From Dyella_A sp051962475 (GTDB lineage: Bacteria; Pseudomonadota; Gammaproteobacteria; Xanthomonadales; Rhodanobacteraceae): a stretch of DNA of 64,000 nucleotides. The position numbers and the translations under genes are program-made. Location: NCBI RefSeq assembly GCF_051962475.1, contig NZ_JBQCCF010000069.1, positions 124,001-188,000 on the forward strand, written 5' to 3'. Below, one piece after another: positions 51,374-60,422 of the stretch; positions within the stretch are counted from its first letter, which is position 1, and every line of letters starts with the position of its first letter. The notes under the pieces were generated by a model that made no database searches, was not told the origin of the DNA, and saw nothing but the letters and a program-made list of their open reading frames with translations.

Positions 51374-53575
51374 GTGTCCCTGAGCTTCCGTTCGCCCTCG
51401 CCGCTGCGCCAGCGGCTGCGCCCCCTCGGCTGGCTGGCCGGTGCCTATCTGCTGATCGGCGTGGTCACCCGCATCGCCCTGCTGGTGATGACCGGCAGCG
51501 GCGTGTCGCCCAACCCGCTCAACTACCTGTACGCCTTCGGCGTCGGTGCGGTGTCGGACCTGCTCACCTTCGTCTACGTCGCCTGGCCGCTGGTGCTGTT
51601 CCTGTGGATCGTGCCCACCGACCGGCCGCTGGTTCGCACTCCCGGCCGCTGGCTGGCATGGATCGGCGCGCTGCTGGCCGGCTTCGCGCTGTGCTGGGGC
51701 GTCCTGCATCTGATCTGGAAGGCGAGCCTGCACGAGGTGTGGCCGCTGGCGATCGTGGTGATCTACCTGCTGCCGCTGCCCGCGCTGGCGTACAACCGCC
51801 GCAGCGGTCGCGGCTACTTGTATGGGCTATGCCTGGCGCTGCTGTTCGGGCTGCTGTTCGTGGCGGCCTCCGAGCTGGTGTTCTGGCAGGAGTTCGGCGT
51901 GCGCTTCAACTTCATCGCGGTGGACTACCTCGTCTACACCACCGAGGTGATCGGCAACATCCGCGAGTCGTATCCGATCGGCACCTGGCTGGCGCTGCTG
52001 GCGGCGGTGGCGGTGATCGTGCTGTGGGCCACGCGCCGGCGTGTGCATCAGCGCGATGCCGGCACCCGCTTCGCCCAGCGCAGCGCGCTGGCCGCGGTGT
52101 GGCTGGTGCTGAGCGTGGCGGTGACCGCCGGCATCACCGCCGACATGAAGGACCGCACCGACAATAACTACGTCAACGAGCTGGCCGGCAACGGCATCTT
52201 CCAGTTCTTCGCGGCGTTCCGCTCCAGCCACCTCGACTACGCCAAGTTCTACCGCACCCTGCCGGAGACCGAGGCGTACACGCGGGTGCGCAAACTGCTG
52301 AAGACGCCCGAGGCGACCTACCTCAGCGACAGCCCGCACGACCTCACCCGCGCCATCCGTAACACTGGCCCGGAGCAGCACCTCAACGTGGTGCTGATCA
52401 GCGTGGAAAGCCTCTCGGCCGACTACCTGGGCGTGTTCGGCAACAAGGAAGGCCTCACGCCGCAGCTGGACGCACTGTCCAACAACAGCCTGTTCTTCGA
52501 GAACGTCTACGCCAACGGCACGCGCACCGTGCGCGGGCTCGAAGCGCTGTCGCTGTCGGTGCCGCCGACGCCGGGCGACTCGGTGATCAAGATGAAGAAC
52601 AACGAGAACCTGTTCTCGCTGGCGGACATCTTCAACGATCGCGGCTACGTGTCGGAGTTCGTCTACGGTGGCTACGGCTACTTCGACAACATGAACTACT
52701 TCTTCAGCCACAACGGCTACCTGGCGGTGGACCGCAAGGATTTCCCCAAGGGCGCCACCATCCATCACGAGAACGTGTGGGGCGTATCGGACGAAGACCT
52801 GTTCACCATGGCGCTGGCGCAGATGGACCAGGTGCATGCGCAGGGCAAGCCGTTCTTCCTGCACATCATGACCACCTCCAACCACCGCCCGTACACCTTC
52901 CCGGAAGGCCGGGTGAAGTTCCCGCAAGGCTCGCGTGCGGGCGCGGTGGCGTACACCGACTGGTCGATCGGCGACTTCCTCAAGCGCGCCAAGGACAAGC
53001 CGTACTTCAACGACACGGTGTTCGTGATCACTGCCGACCACGATGCGGCCAGCGCGGGCAAGTCGAGCATCCCGATCAACCGCTACCACATCCCGCTGTG
53101 GATCTATGCGCCGGCGCACATCCCGCCGCGCAAGGTGGAGCGCCTCACCGCGCAGATCGACATCCCGCCGACCCTGCTCGGGCTGCTGCACTTCAGCTAC
53201 CGCAGCCGTTTCTTCGGCTACGACGTATTCCAGCTCGAACCGGGCCGCGAGCGTGCGTTCCCGGCCACTTACGAGAAGCTCGGCTACCTGCGCCACAACG
53301 TGCTCACCGCGCTGGAGCCGGGCCGCAAGCTGGAGCAGCTGATTCCCGACTTCGACACGGGCGACGCCAAGGCCGCCTCGCCGGTGAACGACGCGCTGGT
53401 GAACGATGCGATCGCCTACTACCAGGTGGCCGCAAACCTGTTCAAGCACGGCGAGCTGGCGCGCCGGCCGGAAGACTCCACGCCGGTGAGCCCGGCCGAG
53501 ACGGCGCCGGCAGAGGCGGGCAACGGCGGCGCGACACCCGCGCCGGCCAGCTCAGTCGCCGCGCCGACGCCGTAA
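51374..53575 (+). CDS. LtaS/OpgB-like sulfatase-fold phosphoglycerol or phosphoethanolamine transferase
   Basis: A 733-residue inner-membrane enzyme. Five N-terminal membrane helices (about 15-245) precede a periplasmic alkaline-phosphatase/sulfatase-fold domain. Metal-site motifs are VVLISVESLSADYLG (Glu), the nucleophile Thr in YANGTRTVRGLEAL and VITADHDAAS; LHIMTTSNHRPYTFP is typical of the family. In Gram-negatives such proteins transfer phosphoglycerol or phosphoethanolamine to periplasmic glucans or lipid A; the acceptor here is unknown. GGAG 6 bases before GTG 51374 supports that start over the TTG two codons upstream. A low-complexity Ala/Pro tail overlaps vanZ by 24 bp. Confidence 0.85.
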   Translation: MSLSFRSPSPLRQRLRPLGWLAGAYLLIGVVTRIALLVMTGSGVSPNPLNYLYAFGVGAVSDLLTFVYVAWPLVLFLWIVPTDRPLVRTPGRWLAWIGALLAGFALCWGVLHLIWKASLHEVWPLAIVVIYLLPLPALAYNRRSGRGYLYGLCLALLFGLLFVAASELVFWQEFGVRFNFIAVDYLVYTTEVIGNIRESYPIGTWLALLAAVAVIVLWATRRRVHQRDAGTRFAQRSALAAVWLVLSVAVTAGITADMKDRTDNNYVNELAGNGIFQFFAAFRSSHLDYAKFYRTLPETEAYTRVRKLLKTPEATYLSDSPHDLTRAIRNTGPEQHLNVVLISVESLSADYLGVFGNKEGLTPQLDALSNNSLFFENVYANGTRTVRGLEALSLSVPPTPGDSVIKMKNNENLFSLADIFNDRGYVSEFVYGGYGYFDNMNYFFSHNGYLAVDRKDFPKGATIHHENVWGVSDEDLFTMALAQMDQVHAQGKPFFLHIMTTSNHRPYTFPEGRVKFPQGSRAGAVAYTDWSIGDFLKRAKDKPYFNDTVFVITADHDAASAGKSSIPINRYHIPLWIYAPAHIPPRKVERLTAQIDIPPTLLGLLHFSYRSRFFGYDVFQLEPGRERAFPATYEKLGYLRHNVLTALEPGRKLEQLIPDFDTGDAKAASPVNDALVNDAIAYYQVAANLFKHGELARRPEDSTPVSPAETAPAEAGNGGATPAPASSVAAPTP

Positions 53576-53959
53576 CCACGCCTCGCCGCTCGCCAGCACG
53601 CGGGCGAGCGGCGTGCGCAGCAGCAACCCCGCCAGTACGATGCCAACCGCGTCGGCGAGCACGTCGAACGGATCGGCATCGCGCGGTGGATCGAGCCACT
53701 GCGCAAGTTCGATGAATACGCCGAACGCCAGGCAGACCAGCGCCGCGCCGATACGACAGCGGCGATCGACGTAGACGTTGCCCCACCAACCCATCAGGCA
53801 GGTGAAGGCGAACGCGTGCAGCAGCTTGTCGCCGTCCGGCACGGCCAACGTGATGCCCGGGTCCGGGCGCAGCGCCATCCACAGCGTCCACGCCATCACC
53901 AGCACGCCCAGCGCCACCCAGGTGCGATGGAACTGCAAGCGACTGGACGTGGCGATCAC
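53552..53959 (-). CDS. VanZ-family membrane protein
   Basis: A 135-residue protein with about four hydrophobic helices and VanZ-like segments: VPDGDKLLHAFAFTCLMGWW (Asp-Lys-x-x-His motif), FGVFIELAQWLDPPRDADPFDVLADAVGIVLAG. The VanZ family was named for low-level teicoplanin resistance, but most members have unknown function. The GTG start lies in the GTGA overlap with the midA-like stop codon (53956-53959), so the genes are co-translated. The end overlaps the LtaS-like gene by 24 bp in convergent orientation. Confidence 0.85.
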   Translation of the reverse strand: MIATSSRLQFHRTWVALGVLVMAWTLWMALRPDPGITLAVPDGDKLLHAFAFTCLMGWWGNVYVDRRCRIGAALVCLAFGVFIELAQWLDPPRDADPFDVLADAVGIVLAGLLLRTPLARVLASGEAWLRRRRGD

Positions 53960-55149
53960 AGACGTGCGGCGTGGTTGCCGTCGATCAGATCGGCGGGCAG
54001 CGGCAGCGGATCGAGGCCGCGGGTGAACAGCACCGCCTGGAACCGCTCGCCCATCTGCTCGGGCAGGGTGAGCCGCTTCACCTGCTGGGCCAGGCGATAG
54101 CGCGCCGCCTCGTCCGGTGCGTTCGCATAGGCCGCCTCGAACGCCTGTGGCAAGCCGGCGCCGATCAGAAAGGCCGACTGCGGCAGGTAGCTCGTCAGGG
54201 CAAAGCCGGCGCGCACACCGGCCTCGGCCAGCGCGCTGAAATCCACCGAGGCGGTGAGGTCGTTGAGACCGGGCAGGTACAGCGGGTCGGCGTGGCTGCG
54301 GTGGCGGTAGTGCGCCATCAGCGTACCGTCGCGACGCTCGGGCAGATAGAACTCGCGGCGGGTGTAGCCGTAGTCGACGAACAACACCAGCCCGGCCTGC
54401 AACGTGCCGGCAATCGCCTGCAGCCAGGCGGCCAGCTGCGGCAAAAGCTCGGAGCGGTAACCGTCGTCGAACGACGCGCCCAGTTCGCGTTCGAGCTGGC
54501 GCACGGCGTCGACGAGCGCGGCATCGGCCGGGCGATCCTCGCGCACCAGGCGGCCGTCGTCGCCCAGGCCCACGCACTCTTCCCACACCGCGCCGTCGTG
54601 GATTGCGAAGCGCGTGGCGGGCAGCGCATCAACCACCTCGTTGGCGAACAGCACGCCGCGCCAAGGCTCGGTCGGCGGCCGGTCGAGCCAGTGCACGCGC
54701 GCGGCGACGTCCGGTGGAAGCGCGGCGACCAGACGTTCGCGCTGGCGCTCGCGCAGATCCGCACTGGGTTCGAGGATGGCGTAGCGGTGCGGCAGCGTGC
54801 CGGCTTCGTGCATGGCGCGCAGGGCGGCTTCGGCGAAGGCGCCGCTGCCGGCGCCGAGTTCGAGGAAGTCGGCCGCCTTACCCAGCTGGGCGAGAGCCCC
54901 CTGCACCGCATGCACCACGCAACGTGCGAACAGCTCGCCCAGTTCCGGCGCGGTGATGAAATCGCCGGCCGCGCCGAACTTGGTAGCGCCCGCGCTGTAG
55001 TAGCCCAACCCGGGCGTATACAGGCAGCGCTCCATGTATCGCGCGAACGGCATTGGCCCGTGCGCGGCGATGTGCTCGCTCAGCTGGGCGAGCAGGCGTT
55101 CGGAGTGCGCGCGTTCGTCGGCGGACGGTTCGGGAAGTCGGTTGTGCAT
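53956..55149 (-). CDS. SAM-dependent methyltransferase, MidA/NDUFAF7 family
   Basis: A 397-residue protein homologous to mitochondrial NDUFAF7 (DUF185), which methylates an arginine of complex I in eukaryotes. Signatures are GPMPFARYMERCLYTPGLGYYSAGATKFGAAGDFITAPELGELFARC, the SAM site FLELGAGSGAFAEAAL, VLFANEVVDALPATRF and FVDYGYTRREFY. I took the start at MHNRLPEPSADERAH (55147-55149), since codons before it look unconserved; no strong ribosome-binding site is visible at either option. A bacterial substrate is not known to me. It overlaps vanZ by 4 bp. Confidence 0.88.
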   Translation of the reverse strand: MHNRLPEPSADERAHSERLLAQLSEHIAAHGPMPFARYMERCLYTPGLGYYSAGATKFGAAGDFITAPELGELFARCVVHAVQGALAQLGKAADFLELGAGSGAFAEAALRAMHEAGTLPHRYAILEPSADLRERQRERLVAALPPDVAARVHWLDRPPTEPWRGVLFANEVVDALPATRFAIHDGAVWEECVGLGDDGRLVREDRPADAALVDAVRQLERELGASFDDGYRSELLPQLAAWLQAIAGTLQAGLVLFVDYGYTRREFYLPERRDGTLMAHYRHRSHADPLYLPGLNDLTASVDFSALAEAGVRAGFALTSYLPQSAFLIGAGLPQAFEAAYANAPDEAARYRLAQQVKRLTLPEQMGERFQAVLFTRGLDPLPLPADLIDGNHAARL

Positions 55150-55279
55150 GCGCTCGTCACTCGGGGAGAACGCGCGCAAGGATAGCGGCTCGGGCGGGCG
55201 GCGCCGTGCGCCTTGGCTGACTGGATGGCGGCACGCGCGTGGCGATCGTGCGTCCGGATGCCGCCAAGGTGCTTGCCCA

Positions 55280-55318
55280 CGTCACGACGGCCGGGGGGAG
55301 GAGCCAGTCGTCGTGACG
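55280..55318. repeat. Inverted repeat after the TonB receptor gene
   Basis: CGTCACGACG (55280-55289) and CGTCGTGACG (55309-55318) form a perfect 10-bp stem with a 19-nt loop, 18 bp beyond the receptor stop codon. No T-run follows on the minus strand. Confidence 0.5.
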
Positions 55319-55335
55319 CGGCAAGCCGGGGGGGA

Positions 55336-57492
55336 TCAGAAATCCTTCTGCACGGTGAGATACACACCACGACGCGGGCCGAACTGCGGCGCACCTACGC
55401 CGATGCCGCTGCCATCGCGGATCTGGTAGGTGCGATCCAGCGCGTTGATCAGCGCCAGCTGCGTGTGCAGCTTGCCGGTGTTCTCGAACTGGAAGTCGTG
55501 CGACAGGCTCAGGTTGAGCTGGAAGTAGGCCGGCAGCGAGGCGCCGTTCGGCACGCTGCCGTCCTTGCGCAGGCCGCTGCCGAACAGGTAGTCGGCGCCC
55601 ACCCGGGTGCCTTCGTCGAGCGCATAGCTGATGCCGCCGGAGGAGGAGTACGCCTGGTCGTGGTCGAGGAAGATGTAGTGGTCGGCCACGTAGGCCAGGT
55701 CGTCCGCGGCGAAGTTGTACTGGCTGGTGATCACCCGGTTGCCGATGGCGCGGCTGGCCGCCAGGTTGAAGTAGGCGCTGAGCGGGCCGTTGTCGTAGTT
55801 GGCGGTGAACTCCACGCCCTTGATGCGGCCCTTGGCGTAGTTGAAGGTGGAGTACACCAGCGCGGCGCCGAACTGGCCTTCGTCCTGCAGGCGCTGCACC
55901 TTGCGGTAGTAGGCGTCCACGCCCAGCGTGAGGTTCGGGCCGACGTTCTGCGAGATGCCGGCGTCAAAGTAGTCCGAGCGCTCGGACAGCGGCGTGTTGT
56001 TGCCGTTGTCCGGCAGCTGGTTGGTGGTGCCGTCGAACTTGCTGATGTTGGAGGTGGTGATCGCCTCGGTCGCCGGCGGCGTGAAGTAACGCGAGTAGCC
56101 GGCGTGCAGCACGGTCGAGTCGGTGGCCTGGTAGACCGCGCCGAGGCGCGGGCTGAGCTGGCTCTCGGTGCGGAACGCCTTGTACTCGTCGCCGCGCAGA
56201 CCGTAGTTCACCGTCAGCTTGTCACCGATGCTCCACTCGTCCTGCACGTAGGCAGACCAGGTCTTGGCGGTCAGCCGGTTGCCATCGAAGATGTTGATCG
56301 GCGTGGTGCTGGTCTGGTTGCCGTCGGCGTCGGCCGGGAACACGTAGGCGTTGTTGCTGCTGGGTGCGCGCTCGAAGCTGCCGTAGACGCCGTAACGCAG
56401 GGTGTGGCGGTCGCCCAGCGGCGTGGCGAAGTCTGCCTGCAGCGTGCTGGCGCGGTTGCTGCGATCGATGGTCGAAGCGATGCCATTGAACATCAGGTCG
56501 CCGATCAGGTCCGGCGTGAACTCGAGGCTGGAGTAGCGCTGACCCAGCGAGACCTGGTAGTCGGTGTCGCCGGCCTTGCCCTGCAGCGCCAGCACGCCGA
56601 AACGGGTCGTCTCACGCTGGCGCTCATTGAGGTCGGCCGAGTTGAAGTCGACCGTGTCGAGGTAGCCGAACGCCGGCTCCTGCCCCGGGTTGTTGGGAAT
56701 CTGGAAACGGCTGTTGGCCGCGCCGAACAGGAAACTCAGGCGGGTGTCGTTGTTGATCAGGTAGGAGATGTCGCCGAACGCCTTGACCTGGTTGGTGTGG
56801 TCGTGGATCGCCTTACGGCTCGCGGTCGGGTTCTCGACGCCGACGTCGCTCTCCAGGTAGTTGGCGGTGAGGAAGTAGCTCCAGCGGTCGTTGCTGCCCC
56901 AGATCGAGGCGTTCGGATTGAGCGTGCCGAACGAACCACCGGTGATGCCGACGCTGCCACCGTTGCCGAGGTCATGGCCGCTCTTGGTGGTGATGTCGAC
57001 GATCGCCGCGGTACGCAGGCCGTACTGCGCCGGCAGCGCGCCGTCGAGCAGCTTCACGCTCTGGATCGTGCGGGTATCCAGCGTCTGCCCGAAACCGGAG
57101 ATCGACTCGGGAATGATCACGCCGTTGATGCGGTACTGCAGGTTCGCGTGGTCGCCGCGCACATGGAGACCGCCGTAGGAGTCCTGCACCACGCCCGGCG
57201 CCTGCAGGATGACCTGGTTGAGCGGCGTGGACTGGCCCAGCGGCAACTGCGCGATCGCCTTCTGGTCGATCACGTACTGGCTGGAGCCGGTGTCCGGCGA
57301 CAGCGCATTACGCGCCTGGTCCAGCGCGGCGCTGACGTCGACCGCGCCCAGCTGCTTCACCTGCGCGGGCTTATTGCGGGCGGCGGGCGTGTTCTGCGCG
57401 CCATCGTCGGGAGTGGCCGGTTGGTCGGCGGCAAACGCAGGGGACACACCGAGGGCGCAGGCGAGGCTGAGGGCAAGCAGACGTGGCGTCAT
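55336..57492 (-). CDS. TonB-dependent outer-membrane receptor
   Basis: A 718-residue receptor. A signal peptide (MTPRLLALSLACALGVSPAFA) and a short linker precede the plug (YVIDQKAIAQLPLGQSTPLNQVILQAPGVVQDSYGGLHVRGDHANLQYRINGV). The beta barrel follows and ends in a Phe-terminated strand (GVYLTVQKDF), as needed for BAM assembly. The plug carries GLHVRGDHANLQYRINGVIIPESISGFGQTLD, close to a Xanthomonadales group of receptors whose ligands are not established. The promoter region has two palindromes (57542-57564), suggesting nutrient control. The substrate cannot be told; no biosynthetic or transport partner lies next to it. Confidence 0.9.
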   Translation of the reverse strand: MTPRLLALSLACALGVSPAFAADQPATPDDGAQNTPAARNKPAQVKQLGAVDVSAALDQARNALSPDTGSSQYVIDQKAIAQLPLGQSTPLNQVILQAPGVVQDSYGGLHVRGDHANLQYRINGVIIPESISGFGQTLDTRTIQSVKLLDGALPAQYGLRTAAIVDITTKSGHDLGNGGSVGITGGSFGTLNPNASIWGSNDRWSYFLTANYLESDVGVENPTASRKAIHDHTNQVKAFGDISYLINNDTRLSFLFGAANSRFQIPNNPGQEPAFGYLDTVDFNSADLNERQRETTRFGVLALQGKAGDTDYQVSLGQRYSSLEFTPDLIGDLMFNGIASTIDRSNRASTLQADFATPLGDRHTLRYGVYGSFERAPSSNNAYVFPADADGNQTSTTPINIFDGNRLTAKTWSAYVQDEWSIGDKLTVNYGLRGDEYKAFRTESQLSPRLGAVYQATDSTVLHAGYSRYFTPPATEAITTSNISKFDGTTNQLPDNGNNTPLSERSDYFDAGISQNVGPNLTLGVDAYYRKVQRLQDEGQFGAALVYSTFNYAKGRIKGVEFTANYDNGPLSAYFNLAASRAIGNRVITSQYNFAADDLAYVADHYIFLDHDQAYSSSGGISYALDEGTRVGADYLFGSGLRKDGSVPNGASLPAYFQLNLSLSHDFQFENTGKLHTQLALINALDRTYQIRDGSGIGVGAPQFGPRRGVYLTVQKDF

Positions 57493-57541
57493 GGGGCTTC
57501 CAGTACGAACGGGGGGAAAGTGAAAAGATCAGAATTGATAC

Positions 57542-57564
57542 GTTATAACATTGCCAATCGATTG
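57542..57564 (-). promoter_or_regulatory. Twin palindromes upstream of the TonB receptor
   Basis: GTTATAAC (57542-57549) and CAATCGATTG (57555-57564) are both perfect palindromes, located 50-72 bp before the receptor ATG in a locally A+T-rich stretch. They are candidate operators. GTTATAAC resembles part of a Zur-type site but is too short to assign. Confidence 0.45.
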
Positions 57565-57680
57565 CAAAGTCGCACCACCGCCAGAAGTCATGCCTCCACC
57601 GGTCTCGGTTGGCGACGCTTCATCGCCGCGCGCCGACACTGACGACTGTCCCGCCTTTGCGCCGCGCCACCGGAGATTCC

Positions 57681-58460
57681 ATGGCGACGAACGATCGTTC
57701 CCTGCCCGTGCCCTACGAGCCCGCCGCACCCGACCGGGTGACGCGCGCCTTGCTGGATTTCGTCAGCCGGATTCCGCCGGCCGCAGTGGGCCCGAGCACC
57801 GATCCGCTCACCACGGCACGCGGCCTGGCGCGCCAGGCCGAGCGCCGCGCCGCGCTCACCGCCGGATCGCTGGCGCTGCCGCCGGGCCCGCTGGGCTGGC
57901 TCACCGTGTTGCCGGAGCTGATCGCGATCTGGCGCATCCAGGCGCAGATGGTCAGCGACATCGCCGCCGCCTACGGCAAGCAGGCCACGCTGGGGCGCGA
58001 GCAGATGCTGTGGTGCCTGTTCCGGCATACGGCGGCGCAGGCGTTTCGCGACCTGGTGGTGCGGATGGGCGACCGCCTGCTGTTTCGGCGCGTGTCCTAT
58101 GCCGTGGTGGAGCGCATCGCCAAGCAGGTCGGCGTGAAGATCGGCCAGCGTGCCGCCGGCAAAGGGCTGGCGCGCTGGCTGCCGGTGGTCGGTGCGCTGG
58201 GCGTGGGCGCGTATGCGTACTACGACACCGGGCAAGTCGCCGCCACGGCCATCGAGCTCTTCAGCGGCGAGGTCGTGCACGAGGCGGACACGCCACCGGC
58301 CACGCCGGCGAGAAACCCGGTTCTCGCCGCACGCAAGGCCGCCGGTGCTGCGATAGACAAGGCGGTGGCCAAGACCGTCCGCGGCGTGGCGAAGGCGGCC
58401 GATGCGGCCGGCGAGCGCAAGGCCATACGCAAGCGCAAGGCGCCGCCGTCGTCGGATTGA
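57681..58460 (+). CDS. EcsC-family protein
   Basis: A 259-residue protein with the EcsC-like central domain. It has AERRAALTAGSLALPPGPLGWLTVLPELIAIWRIQAQMVSDIAAAYGKQ, the helical GREQMLWCLFRHTAAQAF block, and AKQVGVKIGQRAAGKGLARWLPVVGALGVGAYAYYDTGQVAATAIELF, which contains a Gly/Ala-rich hydrophobic pair. A basic Lys/Ala tail ends the protein. EcsC-like proteins accompany ABC exporters in Bacillus or stand alone; their role is unknown. GGAG precedes ATG 57681. It diverges from the TonB receptor. Confidence 0.8.
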   Translation: MATNDRSLPVPYEPAAPDRVTRALLDFVSRIPPAAVGPSTDPLTTARGLARQAERRAALTAGSLALPPGPLGWLTVLPELIAIWRIQAQMVSDIAAAYGKQATLGREQMLWCLFRHTAAQAFRDLVVRMGDRLLFRRVSYAVVERIAKQVGVKIGQRAAGKGLARWLPVVGALGVGAYAYYDTGQVAATAIELFSGEVVHEADTPPATPARNPVLAARKAAGAAIDKAVAKTVRGVAKAADAAGERKAIRKRKAPPSSD

Positions 58461-58542
58461 GAGCGACGCCGCTGCCGCACCCCGATGACCTGTCACCGAT
58501 GTTGCGGCAAGCTGGGGCGTCCATTCGCCCACGGAACTGCCC

Positions 58543-59289
58543 ATGAGCCCGTCGCATCCGCGTCCCGTCGCCCTGATCACCGGTGCCGGCCGTCGCGTGG
58601 GAGCGGTGATCGCCCGCACCCTGCACGACGCCGGTTACGACCTCGCCCTGCACTACCGCCATTCGGCCGACGCCGCGCAAGGTCTCGCCGACGAACTGGA
58701 GCAGCAGCGCGCTGGCAGCACGACCCTGGTGCATGCCGAGCTGGCCGAGCTCGATGCCTTGCCGGGGCTGGTCGGCAGCGTGCTGGCCCGCTTCGGCCGG
58801 CTCGATGCACTGGTCAACAACGCCTCGGCGTTCTACCCCACCCCGGTCGGCAGCGCCACGCCCGCGCAATGGAACGAGCTGGTCGCCTCCAACGCACAGG
58901 CGCCGTTCTTTCTGGCCCAGGCGGCCACGCCGGCGCTGCGCCGGGCCGGCGGAGCGATCGTCAACCTGGTGGACATCTACGCCGAACGGCCGCTGGCCAA
59001 CCACCCGATCTACTGCATGGCCAAGGCCGCGCTGCTGGCGATGACCCGCGCGCTGGCGCTGGACCTGGGCCCGCAGGTGCGGGTCAACGCGGTAGCGCCC
59101 GGCGCGGTGATGTGGCCCAGCGAGGGCAAGTCCTACGACGACAAGCAGGCGATGCTCGAGCGCACGCCACTCAAGCGCGCTGGCGCCCCGGAGGACGTCG
59201 CCAGCGCCGTGCTCTGGCTGCTGCGCGACGCCCCGTTCGTCACCGGCCAGGTGATCCGCGTCGACGGCGGGCGCACGCTGCCGGTGTAG
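58543..59289 (+). CDS. Pteridine reductase (SDR family)
   Basis: A 248-residue short-chain dehydrogenase with the TGAGRRVG cofactor loop that marks pteridine reductases of the PTR1/FolM type (TGxxxRxG). It also has NNASAFYPTPVGSATPAQWNEL, the catalytic region VNLVDIYAERPLANHPIYCMAKAALLAMTRALALDL and VAPGAVMWP, ending in VIRVDGGRTL. Such enzymes reduce dihydrobiopterin, dihydromonapterin or dihydrofolate with NADPH. The presence of folK and folB within 5 kb supports a folate/pterin role. It lies 82 bp after the EcsC gene on the same strand. Confidence 0.88.
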   Translation: MSPSHPRPVALITGAGRRVGAVIARTLHDAGYDLALHYRHSADAAQGLADELEQQRAGSTTLVHAELAELDALPGLVGSVLARFGRLDALVNNASAFYPTPVGSATPAQWNELVASNAQAPFFLAQAATPALRRAGGAIVNLVDIYAERPLANHPIYCMAKAALLAMTRALALDLGPQVRVNAVAPGAVMWPSEGKSYDDKQAMLERTPLKRAGAPEDVASAVLWLLRDAPFVTGQVIRVDGGRTLPV

Positions 59290-59431
59290 TGCCTGGACCG
59301 GAGTACCGCGACTCCGTGCGGCCGGCGCGTGCCCATCGCCACGGTTGTCCCGCTCGCCTCTTGCCGCCCGAGCGGATAGGTTTGTTGCCCTCGCACGGCT
59401 GACGTGCCGGGACCATTCAAGGAGCAACACC

Positions 59432-60292
59432 ATGAAGGAACGCGTTTCGACGGCGATCTTTTGCCTGTGGATGGCCGCCACGCCCGCCGCGGCCATGCAA
59501 TGTGCCCGAGCCAGCACCCCGCTCGAAAAGGCGCTCTGCAGCGACGGGCAACTCGCCGCCGCCGACCGGGCCATGGCAGAGGCCTACTTCAAACTGCTGC
59601 ACGCCATCGAAGATCCATCCATCCGAAGCAGTCTGATCGCCAGCCAACGGCGCTGGCTGGCGGCGCGCGAGAGCGAACTGGGGGCGCTGGATCAAGCCGA
59701 TGGCTTCCACCGGCGAACACAGCGCAGCGTCCTGCTTGCGGTGACGCGTCAGCGCACCCGCGACCTGCAGGCGCGCAAGGGAAACCAGTCTCAGTTCGTG
59801 GCGATCGCGCAGCGACAACGGGCTGCGGCCAGCGCCTACTCAGGCGGCCCCTTTGCCGGATACCTGGCGTCCTGCGAATTCATCCCCGACCCGCACGATC
59901 ACCGCAAGATGTCCTACAGCTGCTTCGGCAGCCATGCCTATCAGCACGGCAACCGTGTCTGCTCGCAAGACGAAGACTTCGCCAGTTACACGCTCGTGAC
60001 CACGCGCGCCGTCGGCCGGGTGGAAAAAGGCCGTCTCATACCCGTTTCCACCTGCGCCTTCGGTGGAAACGATCAAAGCTGTCCCGACGCCGACGCCGAT
60101 CAGCTCGATGCGTGGAACACACACCCGACCACCACGCGGTTCCAGACCGGCTATGGCGAGGGACCGCGGCTGGAAGTCGATCCGGATATGGATACCGGCG
60201 ACGAGGATTCCGCTTGGCTCTCACGCTGCCTCACCGCACCTTCGTATCCCCCTTCAGCCACCGGCGACCAGGCATCGGCAGGAGGCGCTTAG
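59432..60292 (+). CDS. Exported protein with LprI/DUF1311-like N-terminal domain
   Basis: A 286-residue exported protein. A signal peptide (MKERVSTAIFCLWMAATPAAAM) is followed by a DUF1311/LprI-like Cys-bearing helical domain (CARASTPLEKALCSDGQLAAADRAMAEAYFKLL and SLIASQRRWLAARESEL), known from lysozyme-inhibitor-like proteins. A second half has several Cys (SCEFIPDPHDHRKMSYSCFGSHAYQHGNRVCSQDE and CAFGGNDQSCPDADADQ) that I cannot assign. AAGGAG precedes the ATG. A function in lysozyme resistance is possible but unproven. A long GC-rich hairpin follows 20 bp after the stop. Confidence 0.75.
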   Translation: MKERVSTAIFCLWMAATPAAAMQCARASTPLEKALCSDGQLAAADRAMAEAYFKLLHAIEDPSIRSSLIASQRRWLAARESELGALDQADGFHRRTQRSVLLAVTRQRTRDLQARKGNQSQFVAIAQRQRAAASAYSGGPFAGYLASCEFIPDPHDHRKMSYSCFGSHAYQHGNRVCSQDEDFASYTLVTTRAVGRVEKGRLIPVSTCAFGGNDQSCPDADADQLDAWNTHPTTTRFQTGYGEGPRLEVDPDMDTGDEDSAWLSRCLTAPSYPPSATGDQASAGGA

Positions 60293-60312
60293 CCGCTCCA
60301 GCGATGATCGAT

Positions 60313-60357
60313 GGCGGCGGCGTTAGCTCCCTAAACCTGGGAGTGATCGCCGCCGCC
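60313..60357. terminator. Long hairpin between convergent genes
   Basis: GGCGGCGGCG (60313-60322) pairs with CGCCGCCGCC (60348-60357), and inside it CTCCC (60327-60331) pairs with GGGAG (60339-60343). The 45-nt structure lies between the LprI-like and DUF6159 genes. No T-run follows, so it may mark RNA ends rather than act as an intrinsic terminator alone. Confidence 0.55.
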
Positions 60358-60422
60358 TCGCCGGCGCCCGTGACTGGACGCTCGCGCGCCCGCCAGGCAG
60401 CTGCACGCTGTCGGCGTGACGC

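Noticed and set aside
57542..57549. Zur or Fur box upstream of the TonB receptor
   Set aside because: Only an 8-bp palindrome matches; the full Zur or Fur consensus is not present.
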